A DNA stretch of 64,000 nt from Gibbula magus (GCA_936450465.1 OW388289.1:69500420-69564419); one strand, 5' to 3'; positions 21,471-34,830 are shown, numbered from the stretch's first letter. A program made the numbers and translations. Notes: generated by a model not told the origin, from the letters alone.

Positions 21471-22700
21471 AGTCTGTGAAGTCAGATTTCATTCCAAACA
21501 CAATATGTAATGGACGGACGCATGTTTCATGTGCCAGATTGCAACGATACTCTTCTAACTCGTACCTCTTATTGCTTCCTTCATGGTAGGTTGATTGGTG
21601 CCATAAAAAGCGTTCATGTTGCTTGCCATACTTTAAATAAGTGTGGCTAGCTACAATTGACTTGTTGTTAAAGTATCCATATAATGACATAAAATGTATT
21701 TATGATACGCAATATGTAACATACAGCTTCAAAATATACATGTTTGTTTTAATATAACACAACAGGTCCGGAATATTAGTAATGCAAATGTTGATAGTAT
21801 GTTTCAACAGATGTCAAAGACTCAATTCAAAATGTATGCAGAATCCATTATTACAATATTGAGATATGGTGACAGTTATTAGAGTGCACCAACTGTGTCT
21901 ATATACAGGGCGTGTTGTGTCGAATATGACAATCTCTAGTTTTAAGTAAAATATGTCTGTTTAGATTACTTATATTAAGACAATTTCCGCTTGATTAAAT
22001 GGATTTTATATGTAAAGGTTCATCCACACTACGTCCTTGTAGATATATAGTAGTCCAAATGCAACTCAAATTGTGGGTCCAGATGTTCCGACAGGTGGCA
22101 GTCACCAATTCTGACATCGTTATCATCGGCTTACCGGTAATCTACCGGCTCTTTACATCAAGTGTGCATTTAGGTCCATCAAGCATCTCTTATCCGTGAC
22201 CTTCCTGTGTAAAGATAAGATCAATAGTCACAGCAACATATTTGAGGTCATCTGGAAAGATATGATTTATTCCTGTGTGGGTTAGGGTAAGGGTTACTCT
22301 TATTATAGGTTCTGGGTTGAATGTTATGTTGATGATGCTTTTATAATATACGTAATGCTGATATTGATATATTTGATAAACGAAATCTCACACTCTATTA
22401 TACTATAAAAAGTACAAAACGTTTGACACGTTATTATTTACTTTTCTTTCACCATTTACGTAGAGGGTAATGTCCGAGTAACTCTCCATTCCTTAAAAAT
22501 AATGGAGCGTTACGAGGATAGTATCCTACTTAAATTACACTCAAATTATTGCTCTTATCACATTTGCTTTAAAAAGTTAAAGAAATTAAAGTTCTACTTA
22601 AAAAATATGATGTGATATCGATGTGCAACTCTCCATTACTGGAAAATAATGAAGTGAAAGAACAATAGGATGACGTCACAAGTGTAGTTTAATTTTATTA
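20001..22700. other. No gene recognised
   Basis: AT-rich sequence with one microsatellite. The open frames at 20185-20451, 20788-21027 and 21999-22199 are short and unsupported by domains, splice sites or conservation. Confidence 0.45.
21401..21468. repeat. (TA)n microsatellite
   Basis: About 34 uninterrupted TA dinucleotides. The 96-codon minus-strand frame reading through it is an artefact of the repeat. Confidence 0.95.
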
Positions 22701-23722
22701 ATTTTCTATATTAACGGACGTACGAACCACATTGATCAAGATGTGTACCTTTCCAGTTGGTAATGCGATTTGTTATTCCTTTTCCTGAATAAGATGAATC
22801 AAAATGTGGTGCGTGTCATGTTTCAAATGATAGTGTATATAGTCAAGATTAATCAGGGTAGTGAGGGAGTGGAGGGGGACTTAAGACTCAATTGTAAAAT
22901 GATCAAAATGTCATCAAGCACCTAGGAGATAAACGAGCATACGGGAAATAATAAATTGATGACGGGACTGAGTAGTAACGCAAAATTAATAACGAACAGA
23001 CTTAATGAAAAATTCAAGAACATTATCTAACCGTTCTTAACAAAATTCAAAAGAGAACAACATTTTCTCAAATCCATGTTATCTTCTGACTTCTATCTAA
23101 ACTATTTTACTCTGTTTTATTAACGAATTTCAGTCTGAACATGTACCTATCTTTAATTAAATCAATTTTTTATTCATCTTTTTCGTCAAAAATGAAAACA
23201 TAGCGAATTGATATCTAAGTAGTTCTAAAAATTTCAGTGTATTATGTAAGATATGCTATTCAACCTGAATGTGAACATGCTGTAAAAGAAATGTTCTAAA
23301 ATTCCTAGTATTTGGTATTATTAAACTGTAAAATTATGTCTATGTGTTAAAGCTCGTCATTTTACTACTGTCTAAATGTTAATGTTTTGCGTTACATCAA
23401 TCAAAGGACGTGTCATTACTCTATATGTAACACTTTAACAGCTCTTTAAGATCAGGATTAAAAGCATTCATTCGTGTCATTTTAAATGGTTTCCTTAATG
23501 TTAAAGACTAAGATACATTTCAATATGAATATCAGTAATCAATGAACTATACGTTTTCTTTAACAAATGGTTTAGTCAAACTTTTTAAAAAAAAATCACA
23601 ATCAGTTGATTCTTGTATTAAAATTTCAATTTGTATATTGCAGAATGTAAAAGTATTTCTCCTTCCAAAACATTACATTTTTCAAAAGGTTTTAAATATC
23701 TAATTTTGAATCTTCATTACAG

Positions 23723-23881
23723 ACAGTTTGGATAGAGAAGCAGGGAAATCGGGAGACTTTTATTCTACGACAAAAACAAATTATTTTGAAAGTTAACCCA
23801 AAGGTTAAGGTCAGGTCTGATGGAGGCTTAGTGGAACCTGAAATCAGTGATTTAGTAACTTCACATGTCAAGTGTCAAATC
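23723..23881 (+). other. Candidate decayed exon in the duplicated unit
   Basis: A plus frame follows a good acceptor (TTTTGAATCTTCATTACAG) and reads KQGNRETFILRQKQIILK, then PEISDLVTSHV. Copies B and C preserve much of the same reading frame (B reads through to a stop at 33,693-33,695). This may be an exon of an unrecognised gene or part of an unknown repeat. No donor can be fixed. Confidence 0.3.
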
Positions 23882-23999
23882 TGGTCGACCAACTGTCTAT
23901 GTCCTATTGTGAATAGCTTATCTAACAACTTTTTTATTTGATTTAAGGTTCACAGATACATTTGTTTGGAAATACAAGACATTCAGATAGCGAAGAAAT

Positions 24000-24065
24000 T
24001 TAACAACCACACAAGATCCTCCGGATGGATAAGCTGTTGGTACAGATAACGCTGGTGATTGGTGC
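24000..24065 (+). repeat. tRNA-like SINE head, copy A
   Basis: Corresponds to 33,820-33,900 and 60,028-60,096. In the best copy (C) it has an A-box-like GACTGAAAAGATAA and a B-box GTGGATTCGATTCC, similar to tRNA-Arg. In copy A the B box is lost. Confidence 0.4.
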
Positions 24066-24698
24066 CTGACTCTGAGTAACTGGTAAGGAATCCATTGTCT
24101 CTTGTTCTCAAAAAACACTTTTAAGTAACATTTTCCCCCGATAAAATGTATATAACTCAAATAATTAACTTCTACTTTTAACTCATGGTAAACTTTTGCA
24201 AAACAATAATTGTTCTATTCATCATCTCAAAGGATGTTACTTGTTTGACCTACTTTAGAGAAACACCATATATTTTAACAGTTAAAAGATTAGCTTATGT
24301 AAGTGAGGTTTTTTTCTCTCAAATAATCTGTATGAAATATAATCTTTAATTATTTAAACAAGTAAATGTTGTATATGTTTATCAAATGTGATGTACATGA
24401 ACACTATTCAAAAATATACATAATGTAATAATGGTTGACATCTCTCCGTAATTACGGGATATGTTCCATTACGAGTATGTCATACTTATTCTCAGCAAAA
24501 TAGCTTATACAATAATTTCATAATTTATCTACAATAAGATGTGCAAACACAGGTTGGAGGAATACAGATGGTGCAGGCATAGTTTAAGAAGAGAAATTAA
24601 TACTACTATCACTGCATTACAAACCTTTATTACATTTGATATAGAAATATCTTTTTAAAGTGAGTTTCATTATAGCTTAAAATCTTTATATATTTCCA

Positions 24699-24902
24699 GG
24701 AATCTTTATGTTTGTGATAACATTCATTCGAGGGATTCTGATTTGTACCTTGTTAGTTCGATACGGTGGCTTTGCCATTTTTGTTATCTTATCCATTCGT
24801 GTTGACTCTTGGTTTAAGAAAAATCAAGATACATTCAAAATGAACAGTCAGGGGAGAGTGACGTGTACACATGATAACAAATCCAACAATCACGAGCAAT
24901 GA
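24699..24902 (+). other. Candidate second exon with membrane-like segment
   Basis: After a good acceptor (TATATATTTCCAG) an open frame runs to TGA at 24,900-24,902. It starts with a hydrophobic stretch (FVITFIRGILICTLLVRY) and ends in a polar tail. The corresponding part of copy B is broken by stops and that of copy C is frameshifted. The family is unknown, and it may be chance within a repeat. Confidence 0.25.
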
Positions 24903-25060
24903 ATTTGCTTAGTGTTAAGCAGCAATTAATTCTGTGGAATATGAGCTACAAATGAAAGCTCTTATTTATCTCCCATTACTCATTAGTAAATGGCATGCAA
25001 AATACAATACATCTCAGCCGTGTTCATTTGCAATTGGATATATGTCTACCTACATTTAGT

Positions 25061-28000
25061 TGAAAACGATTAGGAATAAATATCATATTTATCATGCCAA
25101 AGGAAACTAACAATCGACAGTAGATAGTAATTTGAATAATACATGTAAGTAATGTTATAACCATAAACATTGGTAAGATGATTTAACTTTATAAACTGTT
25201 CAGTGTTGGCATCGTGTATTGTGTTTCGCTATTCATGGAATTACAACATTTGTTGATAGCCCTCTCCATCTGGCGTGAAATAGATTGTTGTATAAAAAGC
25301 AATGGTTGTGAAATATATGTATATTAGTGTCATGCACAAATGATTAGCTCGTTAATTAATTAGCAAGCAGTTCTTTCGCATTTAATGTCAGTACCTCTTT
25401 TATTGGTTTGTTTTTAACATTTGAACTAAAGAAAGAACGGAGATTGCAACAATAAAATGTTATATCCTTCATAAAAAATGCCTCTGTCACTTACGAAACA
25501 TCTTCATATCTTGGAAAAACATCTTACATATTCAATTTGATGTCATCATAAAAAATCACTCCTAAAATAATTATCAAGTATATGCTACAATCGCTGATTG
25601 ACGTAAAAGCAGGGATAACTTTTCTGGAAAAGGTTCTGAGTTAACATTGAATTCATTGAACATGTGTAAATTCGGAATAATGATGGTATGGTGTGTGTTA
25701 AATGACGTGTTTAACGTCAACTTTGACATTAAAGTATTTTCATTGACGGTGTTAATTCGGAAACAATGAGCTTGCATAAAAACTTGACTTAATGATGATA
25801 CAAAAACATGCAATGCCGACTAATGAAACTTTCAGGAAACATTTAAGCACAAACTCCCATGTCAGTTAAACCCATATCTTTGAACTCTGGTACTTAACGA
25901 GGTATAGCTTCATGTCTTGAATACTAGTCCATAAAATGCTTCATGGGTTATGTCTTAAAGATGTAAGCAACGACAGGAGTTTTAAGCAGGTGGGCTAACA
26001 ACTATTATTTGAAACAACTTGTTAACCACTTTTTGGACCTTTTAAGTGTAAAGACCCCATGATATGAAAGAACAGTAATTTGTGTTCGTATCAAAGCAAA
26101 TGATTATCTTTTAAAATATCTTGCGAAGTCGTACTATTTCATTTGCGTCTCTAATTGAAAGGAAATATATTCTCCCAGTAGCAGGACTGCCATGGTGTGA
26201 TGTGTAATAACGAGTTAAGAATTATGTATGTAGCAATTAGTAAGTAACTCGTGATGCATGCATACTGTCTTGAATCAGCATTAGTCATAGTGTATATCCA
26301 TACATTTAAAGCTCCTATTTATCTTACTTGTTTGACAACACGGACATAAGAGTTTCTGAGGAGATGCTTCCCTTCATTGCCTCATGTCATTTCCAAGTTG
26401 CTTAATGCATCCGACATTCAACGAAACAATTGTTAATCTGTTTTGCTGTTATCACTTGTAGTCATGTTTCAACCATACATTTCGGTATTTCACAATGATT
26501 TAAATCGTGTAGCAAAATGTTGTTTGAGCATATCATGGACTCTTGTCTGTGATTGTCTTATTATAGTAGTAATGTTTGGTTCCATTTAAAGCAGTTCTTT
26601 TTACATAACAAAAATCTTAAAGGAACTGGTATGATAACATTATGATATAGTCCTATGTGAATTCAACCATTGTACAATTGGGACTAGATGTAATTGCACA
26701 TCTTATAAAGCTGTTGGAAAAAAGGGTAAACTGTCAAATACAAGCCCGTGTATTTTTTGGGTTGCTGCCTTTAGGAAAGGGAATATTTTAAAACATATTC
26801 CGAGATTATCATTTTCTATTTCCAAAAATTTTAAAAGTTAAAAACAGACATTAACCTCTTTGATCTTCTCTTCTCTAAATCTGTTTCCCCTTTAAATTCA
26901 CCTGTTTCAAACTGAAACTGTCATATTTTTTTGTAATTAGAACAGTTTTTCCTGTCTGTCTGTCTGTCTGGAACTGTACTCACACAAATTTCAACCTGTG
27001 GCAAAGATACGAAGGCTAAATTTGAACACAGTCTGAAAGCTTTAATTAAATGGTTTCCGCACAATCAAAACATAAACCCTTTTAGTTCAGTTACGTATAC
27101 TATTTGTGATATTTTCATTGCCAAATAAACTCCTGTCAGTTCTCTTCTTTCTGTACCATTGTCAACTTGTTTTAGGTATCGGGTAGGTAAGAACACATAA
27201 ATATTGATGTAGAAAATGATTATAGGTTTATGTTACAATACATCTGAGTAAGACATCAAAGCGACATTTTATGCATATCTAAATGTTATCGCGGTAATCA
27301 TGACTCACAGATATTTAACATATATCCGTTTATAGCTGTTGAAATATGAGAAACATTGGCAAGACATTCAGCATAAGTATTTGAAAAATAATATTACATT
27401 GTACATAAATGTTTTCCTATTGCATTATTCTGGTCTAAAAACGACAGCACAATCATAATCACCATTTATCTATTTTATGTGATACAATCAATCCATAAAG
27501 AGCAGTTAATTTGTGGAAAATGATCCGTCAAATATGAAACCACTATACAATTATAATTCACACAGAAGAAATGTAGAATAAGGTTTATGTTCTGAAAACT
27601 CTAATTTTTTCAAATTAATCGAAAACATAATTGAACATGTTACAGACTGACCCAATGCCAAACAAATAAAAAAGGGTTAGCTTGACAAAGAACAGCTAGA
27701 TAAGTAGCTAGAGTGACAGAGAGCGTGCCAGATGGAGATAAATACGTGATAGAAAGGAATGAACATGATTTAGTTTGATAAGAATACCCAAAAACTAGAT
27801 ATAACTAACACTAATGTACTATAACAATCATACAATCATTTCAGAGGGTCATACATCCTGTATTGAAAATGAATGATTGGCCTGTAAATTAAGACGTATC
27901 TTTGAATCTTCAACTTTAAAGGATAGATGCAATGACACATGGTCAAAATCGGATTCAATAAAACGGGATGTCAATTTGACAATTGCTCGATTTTAAATTT

Positions 28001-28936
28001 CTGAAATCTGTCCATAAATTACTCATATACGGCTTTTTAAAAAAACCCACTAAGTTAGCCCCGGCGAACAGAATGAAAGTCGGCGGAGGTATAGCCCCTG
28101 AAACGATGACTTCTGTGAGTAATCTCATTATCGGCGATAGTCATAATTCAATATAATTTCGCAAGATTTTGATTGTTAGTTTCACTAACATATATTCAAT
28201 CAAACAACTTAAATTTTTCGAATCGAATCGAATCGAATGTTTAGATATCCAACTAGGTAATTCTGCAGCTGACAATTACATAATTATTGCATAAACATGT
28301 GTTTTTGCGATTTAAAACACCTCATAAATTCATCGAGCGGCAGTGATAATCATCATTAATTTAGAAATGAAGCTCCACGGAGCAGGTCACAGACGACCCG
28401 TCGTCGGGGTTTAATCAGTCACGCCTCAATGTAGTTTTTCAAAAACGTTTCGCGGTGGTAATCGCAATATTGCTAAAATGGGTAAATTAAAATCGTCTTC
28501 ATAGTCAATTGCAAGTGTATATTGTCTCGATTTTATGCTCAATTGATTCCGATATCCACTGTACGTAGAGGTAATATTCTTCCATTCTTGAGAAAAATGC
28601 AATTCACGCGATCTTTAAATTATTATACTTTTAAATAAAGTTTCATCTTGCTACCTTCTCATCGAGGCATATTGGAAGAACTGGGCGGAATGCCTCACAT
28701 CTAAGAGTCCTTAGCTGATAGATTGAAGCTTTTACCGGACTTTAATGTTGGCAGTAGTTCCCTTGAATGAATAATTGCAATGTCGTTAACATTAGGGCTA
28801 TTTTAAATTAAATGATGCTGGCATTTGAATGTTAAAGGTAATATTTACTTTTTCTTTCTCTTAAGTCCTCACAAACATATATTTGTCAATGTTATGTAGC
28901 CCTGTGTGTTAATATTTCTCTTGTACATTACGTTAA
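25061..28936. other. No gene recognised
   Basis: AT-rich. It contains a (TGTC)n tract at 26,952-26,974 and a (GAATC)n tract near 28,218-28,240. About 25,256-25,320 matches 37,190-37,250; the next match of that duplication is at 29,800, so most of this stretch is unmatched in the other copy. Confidence 0.45.
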
Positions 28937-29076
28937 GGAGAAAACATGACTCCGAGGTCTTCTGCTCTGAGAATAACCTGAAGGGAGGGATAAAGTCCCG
29001 AGGGCGTTAGCCTGAGGGGCTATCCCGACCTTGAGGTTATTCTCAGAGCAGAAGACCGAGGAGGAGTGTTTTCTCC
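28937..29076. mobile_element. Hairpin MITE, 140 bp
   Basis: Arms of about 45 bp with GAGGTCTTCTGCTCTGAGAA and its complement; the two ends are GGAGAAAACA and TGTTTTCTCC. The loop is GC-rich. A partial second copy of the arm (AGCAGAAGACGAAGGAGGAATG) lies at about 29,164-29,190. Confidence 0.7.
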
Positions 29077-29346
29077 AGCTTATAAACCGTCAACTATCAA
29101 AATTTACGAGTTATAGTTTCGGACGCTCAAAGGGCCTAATTCCTCCGCTTAGACCATTTTAAAAGCAGAAGACGAAGGAGGAATGTTTTCTTCCTATTTA
29201 TAAACGTTAAATGTAAAAATTTACATTTTATAATGTGTTATTCCCAAATCGTGTTTTTATAAAGGGTATGTCGCCCTCGGTTGCGTTATATCGAGGCAAA
29301 GAAGGTATGACTATAAATGGAGTAATTCAACTCCACTCATCATCTC

Positions 29347-29423
29347 GGTCTGCATAGCCGAGCGGTCTAAGGCGCCAGTTTAGAGAGCGAAGGGTGCCAG
29401 GTTCGAAACCAGCTATTTCAACT
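29347..29423 (+). repeat. tRNA-Leu/Ser-like sequence (pseudogene or SINE head)
   Basis: Has TAGCCGAGCGGTCTAAGGCG, a near-perfect A box with D arm of a class II tRNA, and CAGGTTCGAAACC as T arm/B box. The distance is too short for a full variable arm and the acceptor ends do not pair, so I call a tRNA-derived remnant, not a gene. Confidence 0.55.
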
Positions 29424-29799
29424 TGGAAATTTTTAACTTTGTATAATTTTCGATAATAATTGCTGCTTGTTGGCTATTGCGTTGCAAGTCTGAAAAATTA
29501 TTCTAAGTGCATTTCCAGGTCTTACTTTCAAAAAAAACTCAGGTTCAGGTCTTACTTTCAAAAGTAAAACCTCATACCGGGTTATTCTCGGAAGTAAGAC
29601 CTCATTAGAGGTTATTCCAAGAAAAGAAGATACCTACAAAACAACAGACAGAATCCGACCTAGGTTTATAAAGGAAGGACTTGTGCAAAAACGTGGGGCA
29701 AAATTGCCGAGACGGTTTCCTTGTGTTTCGTTACTAGAAGTGATATTTACACAGATGTGGTAATTAGTGTTGGGGTGGGGGTCTAACTAAGTCAATGTA

Positions 29800-31960
29800 T
29801 ATGTAATTACAGTGTACACGTGGCTGCATCTTTCAAGGTGGCTGTGACGAATCCTAATACTACTGAGCTGCACATACTTGTTATGTTGATCAAGCTTGTT
29901 TCATAACATTCAAAATAAATTACCAAAACATATTCAGACTTCGTCGGTTATTTCACACTGTGCATGAAACTTCAATTTCCCATAAACTTTAAATGCAAAA
30001 CAACGAATATTATGTCTGGTTAGTAATAACAACATGTTCCAATGGGAAGCTTGTTAAAAACTCTCAACTATTCGAAATGTAACATAAGGGTCTGATTTAT
30101 CTCCCTTTACTCATCGGAAAATGGCATGCAAACTCTAATACATCTCCAACCGTGCTCATTTGTAATAGGATATATGTCAATATATATATAATAACAGCAG
30201 ATGTAGAGTAGATAACTGTGTTGTTGCTATGTACATAAGGAAATGGACAATTGTTGTCTTCAATATAAAAAACTGTGTCATGTCATTAGTGTTTGAATAT
30301 AAAACATATTACATGTCAACGTTATGTTAAGTTTTAGCTCATATACATGTATCATTCCAAACTGTGGATTCGTCCGATCTTATGATAGCACACATCCAAA
30401 CAAGGATGATTCTAGCTGAATAAATTATCAGCAATGGGTTGATATTTCAAGCCTGGAATCACAGTCTACACTGACATGCAGAGTCATAAAAAAGGTAGAA
30501 GTTCTAGCACCAGCCGCACAGGGATACACTCAATCTACTCATTATAAATGAAGAGGAAGTAGTAATTGCTTCTGGTATTCTGTGACTATTGAAAGATCAA
30601 ATCCAAAAACTTATAACCATTTTTTCATCTGACAATATTTGTGTGTAAACAATTACAAGAGGAAACAAGTTTTGAATTTCGCTGAACACTAATCTTATTT
30701 TGTCGTCAAAAAGCTTCCAGCTAGTGCAAGTGTTATATAAGACAAAAGGGAGAGACAACGTGACTTCCATAACGCAGAACAAACGTGCCAGAAGTTTTCC
30801 CAGGGCAGTGATTGAAGACAAACATTTAGTGCAACAGCAACAATTAAATGTGGCAAGTTCAATAATGATTGTGAATTCATCACAAGAGCTATCCCCTTCC
30901 AAGGACCCCTACATATCAAACCCAAGTCTTACTGGAACCAATCTGTTAGATGAGAGGGAACAGAGGAAACAAACAGTATTTTTAGTGACAATACATTTTC
31001 ATCAATCACTGAAAGCAACTTGAGAAAATCAATTCTTAGTAAATTTGACTTCACTTAAAAAAGGTTCCGAAAAAGCAAGATACGTTATACTCCCGATAAT
31101 TACATGCCTGCCACAAGTGTCCATGTGCAATTGTAACAAATGATTAATGTTTAGACTGTGAAGGGGAATGTCTTAATTATGTACCACAGGTCTAATCCCC
31201 TATAAAGCAGACATTGTGTGCTATTCAAACAAACCAATTGTCTCATACCAATCAACCAATGCCGATTGTACATTGTTGCTTCTTCATACAAGTTGTATAT
31301 ATACTACCTGCAATGCTGTCTAAAATCAACTACTTTTGAAAAGACTTGTAATGAGACGTATTAAAATGATATCTTCACAAAGTGTCGTCTTAAGTATTTT
31401 ATTTTTACATACATTTTCTTCACGTGCGACCTTATTCAACTTTAATTAACCTGTATTTTATAGTGTAATTAGTTATTAAAACTCCAGACAAACCTATATT
31501 CATGTTTAGGCTAAGATACTTTAAAGCATATCACAGTCGTGTTTTTTTTAATTAAATCACCTGTCATTAATGAATTAAGGCCTTGCTACCTTACCATGTT
31601 ATCATGAATTAATCAAGTGCAGTATTTGGAAATAAATCAATTCTAAGCTATTTAGGTAGATGTAAAAACTGCATAGTGAGTGTATGTGAAATTATGATAG
31701 TGATAGTATCAGTTGTGAGTGGCCGAAAGTCGTAGCAACATTTTAAACCGATTGAATGAGAACTAGACATGTCCTTCCGGATTGTGCAAATAGTTGAGTG
31801 TTGAGAAAAATAAATACCCATATGATATATCGGAAAATGATGCATAATTGTTTGTTTTGTGTTCTCGACTGATTTAACTGCTTTACTAGAAGTTTGTCTT
31901 CAATTGATAGAGAACTGAGTCAATGTGAGCTCTCCTACTCTTTACATGGAGAAAGTTAAA
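29800..31960 (+). repeat. Local duplication Y, copy 1
   Basis: Ordered blocks match copy 2: 29,812-29,960 with 37,250-37,310 and 38,395-38,480; 30,260-30,360 with 38,500-38,580; 30,600-30,740 with 38,590-38,760; 31,480-31,690 with 41,360-41,550; 31,715-31,930 with 43,520-43,745. A further copy of the 3' end of unit X (CATGCAAACTCTAATACATCTC) is embedded at 30,085-30,185. Confidence 0.6.
30700..31023 (+). other. Open frame of 107 codons, unassigned
   Basis: The composition looks more coding-like than its surroundings (Gln- and Ser-rich, e.g. LVQQQQLNVASSIM). It is not matched in the other copy of the duplication, has no recognised domain, and minus-strand frames overlap it. It is either a decayed insertion or chance. 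Confidence 0.2.
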
Positions 31961-32299
31961 TTTGTAAATCGTCTATATGTAATGTCCGTATAGTTAAATT
32001 GGTTTTTTTTGTTAAACAATGGACAGTTGATAATCAGACTCCAATCCCAAGAAGCTGATGAATATGGCTGTTATGTCTATGTTCATACAACATATGGTTA
32101 AGGAAATAGTTTAATTCATAGTGTCTTGTAAAAAGTAAAATAAGAAATGGAGTGGTTTAACGGCATATTTAAAATTACCAATGCAATCAATGTTCCCATC
32201 TGTTACAATAATACATACATACATAATTAATAACTAAAGTAAATATCTTGACAAAAGTTAACTAATAACAAACTCGTTCAAAACAATCCCTGTGAAGAC

Positions 32300-32975
32300 T
32301 AGATGAGGAAAGGTGGTTCTTAGAACTTTGGAATGACGTAGTTAACGTTAATGGTAATAAATTACGAACTTACAGGTTGTTTAAAACAGACTGTAGACCA
32401 GAACTTTATGTAAGAAATATTATGTCCAGACATAGGCGTACTAACCTAACTAAGTTATGCTGTGGTGTGTTACCTCTTCATATAGAAACGGGACGATATT
32501 GTAAACCCTTACACCCCTAAGTCATATATTATCGTGATACTGTTGAGTCTGAAGCCCATTTTCTTTTTTATTGTAATTTTTACCAGGATCTTAAATGTAG
32601 TCTTAAATATAACTTTTGTTTTAACCTTGGCCAAAGTGATTTCTAATTTTCAATACAGTTATGAACGCAACTGACATTAAGGCTCTTAAACTTTTAGCTG
32701 ATACTGTTAATGATATGTTCCACAGACGACAGTTACATTCTTAATTTATTTTATCTATGTTTTATTTTATTACACATTTAAAAAAATAATATGTATCATC
32801 CCTGTTGTATATATCATACTTCATGTATTTTAATAGTGTCTCGTAAGCCAATATTATGGCTGGGTGATATGTTATATCCTATGTTTTACAATTGATATTT
32901 TACTTGTAACATATCATGTGACACTTAAATACAATATTTATGTCTGTCTGTATGTCTGTCTGTCTGTCTGTCATA
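32300..32975 (+). pseudogene. LINE-C: 3' end of a non-LTR retrotransposon
   Basis: A plus-strand frame begins WFLELWNDVV, continues with KLRTYRLFK and a CCGVLPLHIETGRY motif, breaks at a TAA near 32,518, and resumes with SEAHFLFYC, the C-terminal Cys/His region found after the reverse transcriptase in many LINEs. The 3' UTR ends in a (TGTC)n tail at 32,941-32,972, typical of a LINE 3' terminus. The copy is heavily 5'-truncated, with reverse transcriptase and endonuclease absent. Confidence 0.7.
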
Positions 32976-33309
32976 ATTTGCCATTTATCATTAACATTGA
33001 TGTATACAATGTATTGGTAATGTTAATGGGTTAAACATCTCATTGCATGACCTGAAAAGCCGTATCCGTAGAAAACAGTTATCCGTATCGAAAGAAAACC
33101 AGAGGTATAAAGCGACAGTTATGTGGACTCGTCAGTGTGAGAGGAATATTTCCAGGTCACATGCGATTATGAGAGTTCAGATAGCAAGATGGTTGACCAT
33201 TCAATCACTGTATCATACATAAAACTCTACTTCGAGTGTTTATGTATCGCTATATTAGTCAGATCACTTTAACTACCTTCGAGCGGGAAATGGAAAGAAG
33301 AAACATGTA

Positions 33310-34830
33310 TCGAAACTTTAATATGTGTATTAGAATGTGTTTTTCCTTTCAAATAATTCGGACATATAGCTAAAAATATCTAACCATTCATTACAGTTCA
33401 GAAGTTTAAAATGAAAAGCAACGACATCGGGAGACTTTTATTTTAAGGCAAAAATAAATGAATAAATTACTTTGATTTTATTTCCTTTAAAAGCTTATCG
33501 ATATTAGTTTTGTATCTTCATCACAATTCAGAAGTTTGGAATGAAAAGCAAGGGAATCTGGTGACTTTTATTCTACAACAAAAACAAATTATTTTGAAAT
33601 TTAACGCAAAGGTTGAGATGAGGTCTAATGAAAGCTCCGCGGAATCCGAAATCAGTGAATTAGTAACTTCCCATGTCTGGCGTCAAATAGACTAACGGTC
33701 TATGTCTTATTGTGCATTGCTTATCTAGCGACGTTTTATTGGATTTAAATTTTATAACTACATTAGTTTGGAAATAGATGTTAGTCAGATAGTGAACACA
33801 TGTAACAATGACACAAGGTCACTGTGGCCTAAAAGATAAGCATATGGTATAGATACTGCTGACAATTTGTGCCTGACTTTGGGGCTCTGGGTTCTAATAC
33901 GGCAAGGAACCATTTTCGAGAAACATCATCCCCCCGATTAAATGGTAACTTAAATGAGTCACGCCTACCTTTAAACTCTTCTTGCCTAGTCATACACATA
34001 TTGCCATTAGGAAAGTATATAATAATTACGTTTTATTTATACTTGTTCTATTCATCATCTTCGGATGACACTTGTTTTACCTACTTCAGAGAAGCACCAT
34101 ATATCTAAACAGTTAAGATATTACTTTCTAGAATCCTTTCGACGGAATGTTTTTCAACTAATCATTATGAAAATTAATATTCAAATGTTTAAATGAAATA
34201 AATGTTGTTTACATTTATAATTGCAATGTACATATATAGTGTCAATACTGTATGATATTCATAATTTAGAATTTTGGACTTACGGAATATGTTTCATAAT
34301 TAACACTACATACTTTTCCAAGGCAAAATATAGTATACGTCAATTTGATATCTTCACTAAGATGTGCCTAACAGGTGCTGCAGGCACAGATTAAGAGGAG
34401 ACATTATTTAATCGTCACGCATTTTATACTTACACTGCATTACAAACATATATTACAATTGATATAAAAATAGATCTTTTAAAAAAGTGTCATTATAGCT
34501 TACAATCATTCTCAAATCAAACCAAGTTTCAAGCAATACATGTATATGATAACATTCATCCGAGGTATTGTGATGTGTCCCTTATTACTTTTTACGAGGG
34601 GGTACTGTCCTCTTTAAATCAAGATACATTTCAAATGAGCATACAAGGAAGAGTGGATGGACATACATTCAACAATCGCTTTGCATTTTGTTTAGCAGCA
34701 ATTAATGCTATGAACTATGAGCTAATGCTAGCTCTTATTTATCTCCCATTACTAATTGGTAAATGTCATACAAAATACAATACATCTCGTCTGTGTTCAT
34801 TTGTAATTGGATATATGTCTACCTAGATGA
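33310..34830 (+). repeat. Local duplication, copy B of unit X
   Basis: Matches 23,640-25,060 and 59,640-61,150. The segment CAGAAGTTT...GAAAAGCAA...GACTTTTATT occurs twice inside this copy (33,395 and 33,527). The tRNA-like part is at 33,820-33,900. The copy ends near AATTGGATATATGTCTACCTA. Confidence 0.65.

Larger units (their letters stand above)
19620..25060 (+). repeat. Local duplication, copy A
   Basis: Shares ordered blocks with copy C: 19,640-20,000 with 58,300-58,600 (GGTAAGCTT...GCAGTCTGCCGCC); 22,740-23,460 with 59,260-59,540; 23,640-25,060 with 59,640-61,150. The last block is also shared with copy B (33,310-34,830). Divergence is substantial, with indels, so the duplication is old. 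The part from 20,000 to 22,700 is not matched in C. Confidence 0.65.

Noticed and set aside
21400..21690. 96-codon minus-strand frame ending in Ile-Tyr repeats
   Set aside because: Its end is the (TA)n tract; the rest has no recognisable feature.
26952..26974. Second LINE 3' tail (TGTC)n
   Set aside because: No LINE coding or UTR similarity found upstream.
29347..29423. Functional tRNA gene
   Set aside because: A and B boxes are good, but the acceptor ends do not pair and the variable arm is too short.
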